From positions 1 to 58,784 of the forward strand of contig JAPOYI010000052.1 in assembly GCA_026706665.1 (NCBI GenBank): a DNA stretch of 58,784 nt, written 5' to 3'. This document shows, one piece after another, positions 56,672 to 58,784 of the stretch (position 1 is its first letter; each line of letters begins with the position of its first letter). The notes below the pieces were generated by a model that saw only the letters and a list, made by a program, of their open reading frames with translations, ran no database searches and had not been told where the DNA came from. This DNA comes from Gammaproteobacteria bacterium (GTDB taxonomy: Bacteria > Pseudomonadota > Gammaproteobacteria > Pseudomonadales > Azotimanducaceae). Made by a program: the position numbers and the translations under genes.

Positions 56672-58608
56672 GACCGGCGCACGTCGCGCACGCTCGGAAC
56701 TCGCCGAAGCCGGTCCACTGCGCGGGCGAGTTGCAATATGTCCCGGACACGCATGCAGATGGACACCGTTGCGGTCTCGCCAGCCGCATCGGCGCGCGCC
56801 ACGGTGCTGACCACGTCGATGTGCATCGCCGCCAGCACGGACGTGATGTCACGCAGCAGCCCCTGGCGGTCATCACCCGCAATGCGAATCTCCTGGACCG
56901 ACCCCGCTTCCCGTTCCGCCGCGGCCGGCAACAGCGACAGTTGCCTGTCCGGCAAGCGATCCCCGCCCATGAGGCGCACGAGATCGATAATCTGGCACTC
57001 GCCTACGCCCACTGCCCTCCATAGCTCGTTCTCCGAGGCATACCCGGCCTCCCGGGCCAGTTCGCCGGGGTCTGACGCGAGGTTCAGGCGACGCAACGTA
57101 TCTTCCAGCAGCGCACGGCCAGTCGCGACGTTCGACTCGGCGATCTGATCGCGGAACCAGGATTGGATTTTCATTCGCGCGCGCGACGTCTTGACGAAGC
57201 CGAGCGCCGGGTTCAGCCATTCCCGGCGCGGCTGTTCCGTCTCCCCCGTGACGATCTCCACCTTCTGACCTGTGGCGAGCGGGGCGTTCAACGGCACGGG
57301 AATCCCGTCCGCCCGGGCACCCACGCACCGGTGACCGATCTCCGTGTGCACCCGATAGGCGAAATCCACCGGCGTCGCACCCTGCGTGAGGTCCAGGACG
57401 TGTCCCTGCGGCGTGGCGACGTAGATCCTGTCGATCGACACCGGGTCCGCTTCCAGCTCCGAGAGGTCCGCGAGCTCCGCCACGTCGTCGTGCCACTCCA
57501 GCACCCGGCGAAGCCAGCTCATCTTGTCCGAATGCAATGACTCGCGCCGTTCGTCCTTGTATTCCCAGTGCGCGCAGAGGCCGATTTCGGCCTGCCTGTG
57601 CATTTCCCTAGAACGAATCTGCACCTCCAGCACTCTCCCCTCCGGCCCCATGACCGCCGTGTGGATCGACTGGTAGCCGTTGTCCTTGGGGCTGGCCACG
57701 TAGTCATCGAACTCGCTCCCGATGTGCGGCCACGCGGTATGGACGACGCCGAGCGCCCCGTAGCATCGCTGCACGTCATCAACGATCACGCGCACCGCCT
57801 CCATGTCGTATACCTGCGAGAGATCGACAGCCTTGCGACGCATCTTGCGCCAGATGCTGTAGATGTGCTTCGCGCGGCCGATAACCTCCGCATCGATGCC
57901 GGCATCGGCGAGGCGGCTCTTGAGTTCCGCCACGATTTCGCCCACGCGCCGCTCGCGTTCGTGTCGGCGGGCGTCGAGAGAGGTAGCGATCCGCTTGTAC
58001 TCCCCCGGATGCAGGTGCCGGAACGCCAGGTCCTCGAGTGCCCACTTGATTTGCCAGACGCCAAGCCGGCCAGCGAGCGGGGCGAATATCCTTAGCGCTT
58101 CCCGCGCAAGCCGACGGACCGTTTCCTCGTCCATCGACTTCGCCATGCGCAGGGCGATCACGCGTTCCGCGAGCTTGATGACCGCGACGCGCGGATCGTC
58201 GATCAGCGCCACCAGCAGATTCCGCACGTTGTCTACCTGGTTGCGCGCCTCGTTTCCGAGCATCGGCAGGTTGGAAAGCTGGTATTCGCTCGTTCCCGCC
58301 ATGCGCAACATTGCATCCACCAGGTTCGCGACACCGGTGCCGAGCGTCTCCTGAAGCGAATCGGGGGATAACGGATGCGTGCGGGCCGTCTCGTATACGA
58401 GCCCGGTGGCCACGGCATCCGCATCGAGTTCAAGGTCGACAAGCAACTGCGCCAAGTCGAATCCGAACTCCCGGCAACCCTCGTTCGGGATCAGTTCCGT
58501 CGCGGCGCGGATCTTCCGCCTGTCGCACTCGTCGAGTCCTTCCTTCCAGGCATCCAGATCAATGCGACCGGCATCCTGCTGCGGAAGATCGAGCCTGATC
58601 TGGACCAT
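56668..58608 (-). CDS. relA: (p)ppGpp synthetase RelA lacking the zinc-finger domain
   Basis: Makes (p)ppGpp on stalled ribosomes. 646 residues from ATG 58608; E. coli RelA has 744. Pseudo-hydrolase domain (about 45-190) with GLVYETART where SpoT has its HD/ED residues, so no hydrolase activity is expected. Synthetase (about 235-350) with EFDD (299-302) and [23 protein letters not shown] (394-455) keeps the tRNA-contacting His421 in [10 protein letters not shown] helical region follows, then directly the ACT domain (about 573-646, [15 protein letters not shown]). The Cys-rich zinc-finger segment expected between them is absent. A GTG at 58743 would extend the N-terminus without family support. 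Confidence 0.95.
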   Translation of the reverse strand: MVQIRLDLPQQDAGRIDLDAWKEGLDECDRRKIRAATELIPNEGCREFGFDLAQLLVDLELDADAVATGLVYETARTHPLSPDSLQETLGTGVANLVDAMLRMAGTSEYQLSNLPMLGNEARNQVDNVRNLLVALIDDPRVAVIKLAERVIALRMAKSMDEETVRRLAREALRIFAPLAGRLGVWQIKWALEDLAFRHLHPGEYKRIATSLDARRHERERRVGEIVAELKSRLADAGIDAEVIGRAKHIYSIWRKMRRKAVDLSQVYDMEAVRVIVDDVQRCYGALGVVHTAWPHIGSEFDDYVASPKDNGYQSIHTAVMGPEGRVLEVQIRSREMHRQAEIGLCAHWEYKDERRESLHSDKMSWLRRVLEWHDDVAELADLSELEADPVSIDRIYVATPQGHVLDLTQGATPVDFAYRVHTEIGHRCVGARADGIPVPLNAPLATGQKVEIVTGETEQPRREWLNPALGFVKTSRARMKIQSWFRDQIAESNVATGRALLEDTLRRLNLASDPGELAREAGYASENELWRAVGVGECQIIDLVRLMGGDRLPDRQLSLLPAAAEREAGSVQEIRIAGDDRQGLLRDITSVLAAMHIDVVSTVARADAAGETATVSICMRVRDILQLARAVDRLRRVPSVRDVRRS

Positions 58609-58784
58609 CGAGGGGGATTCTCTCGTCAATGCCGCCGTGCGCGGCCGAACCGTTTCAACATACCAAAATGGCGCCGATTGTTCTCGCGACAGCCTTGTCC
58701 AACGAGGCATGAGCCTGAAGGGGGGGCGTAAATCCAACGACACATGAGCCTGTAGGCGGCGTCAGGGATCATCGGAGGATGATG
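58609..58784. other. relA upstream region to window edge
   Basis: 176 bp without a supported gene. It contains a pair of 20-bp direct repeats and presumably the relA promoter; no clear -35/-10 pair could be assigned. Confidence 0.5.
58698..58752. repeat. 20-bp direct repeats upstream of relA
   Basis: TCCAACGAGGCATGAGCCTG (58698-58717) and TCCAACGACACATGAGCCTG (58733-58752): 18 of 20 identical, period 35 bp. The window ends 32 bp later, so further copies could exist outside. Confidence 0.8.

Noticed and set aside
58698-58752. Direct repeats near relA as a CRISPR array
   Set aside because: The repeat is only 20 bp with a 15-bp spacer, just two copies are visible and no cas gene is nearby.

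Overview
The window is a GC-rich chromosomal segment of a Gram-negative bacterium, almost certainly a gammaproteobacterium. Evidence: lipid A genes in the classical bamA-skp-lpxD-fabZ-lpxA-lpxB-rnhB-dnaE order; LexA-controlled recA next to mutS; relA, glnD and plsB of the gammaproteobacterial type; the succinylase branch of lysine synthesis (dapC-dapD-dapE); type II secretion genes; and a TonB-dependent receptor. The sequence does not let me name a genus. It holds about 45 protein genes. I see no rRNA, tRNA, insertion sequence or CRISPR array.

Layout. 1-746: 5' part of recA (-), with a LexA box, divergent from mutS (+), then ferredoxin fdxA (+). 3.97-6.74 kb: a lone TonB-dependent receptor (-). 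7.06-14.06 kb (+): pyrG-kdsA-eno-ftsB-truD-popT(DUF368)-nlpD, packed with overlapping stops and starts. 14.1-31.6 kb (-): a 17 kb block that reads, in transcription order, rpsB-tsf-frr-uppS-cdsA-rseP-bamA-skp-lpxD-fabZ-lpxA-lpxB-rnhB-dnaE-tilS. It joins translation, undecaprenyl and phospholipid synthesis, outer-membrane assembly, lipid A synthesis and replication. 31.9-44.9 kb (+): map-glnD-dapC-dapD-dapE-gspN-gspC-gspD-plsB. 45.0-46.1 kb (-): a PQQ-type sugar dehydrogenase. 46.3-52.5 kb (+): a five-gene oligopeptide ABC importer (yejB, yejE, yejA-like, two ATPases). 52.46-53.32 kb: a poorly coding, more AT-rich stretch with three short minus-strand ORFs. 53.3-54.7 kb (-): tsaB-rsmJ, head to head with moeA (+). 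56.0-58.6 kb (-): relA-adk.

Most of it is core housekeeping, but several things stand out. (i) A dispersed, hairpin-forming repeat occurs three times: between rpsB and map, upstream of yejB, and between yejB and yejE, where it can be read in frame as an N-terminal extension. (ii) RelA lacks the Cys-rich zinc-finger domain. (iii) Genes that E. coli carries at these loci are missing: dxr, ispD/ispF, pyrH, accA, surE, pcm and rpoS. (iv) uS2 carries a roughly 95-residue acidic tail. (v) kdsA appears to start at CTG. (vi) A triplicated Shine-Dalgarno-like repeat precedes lpxD. (vii) The 52.5-53.1 kb island encodes small hydrophobic peptides of unknown function.

Start codons are often TTG or GTG, and many genes overlap the previous stop by a few bases (ATGA, GTGA or TTGA), which suggests heavy translational coupling.
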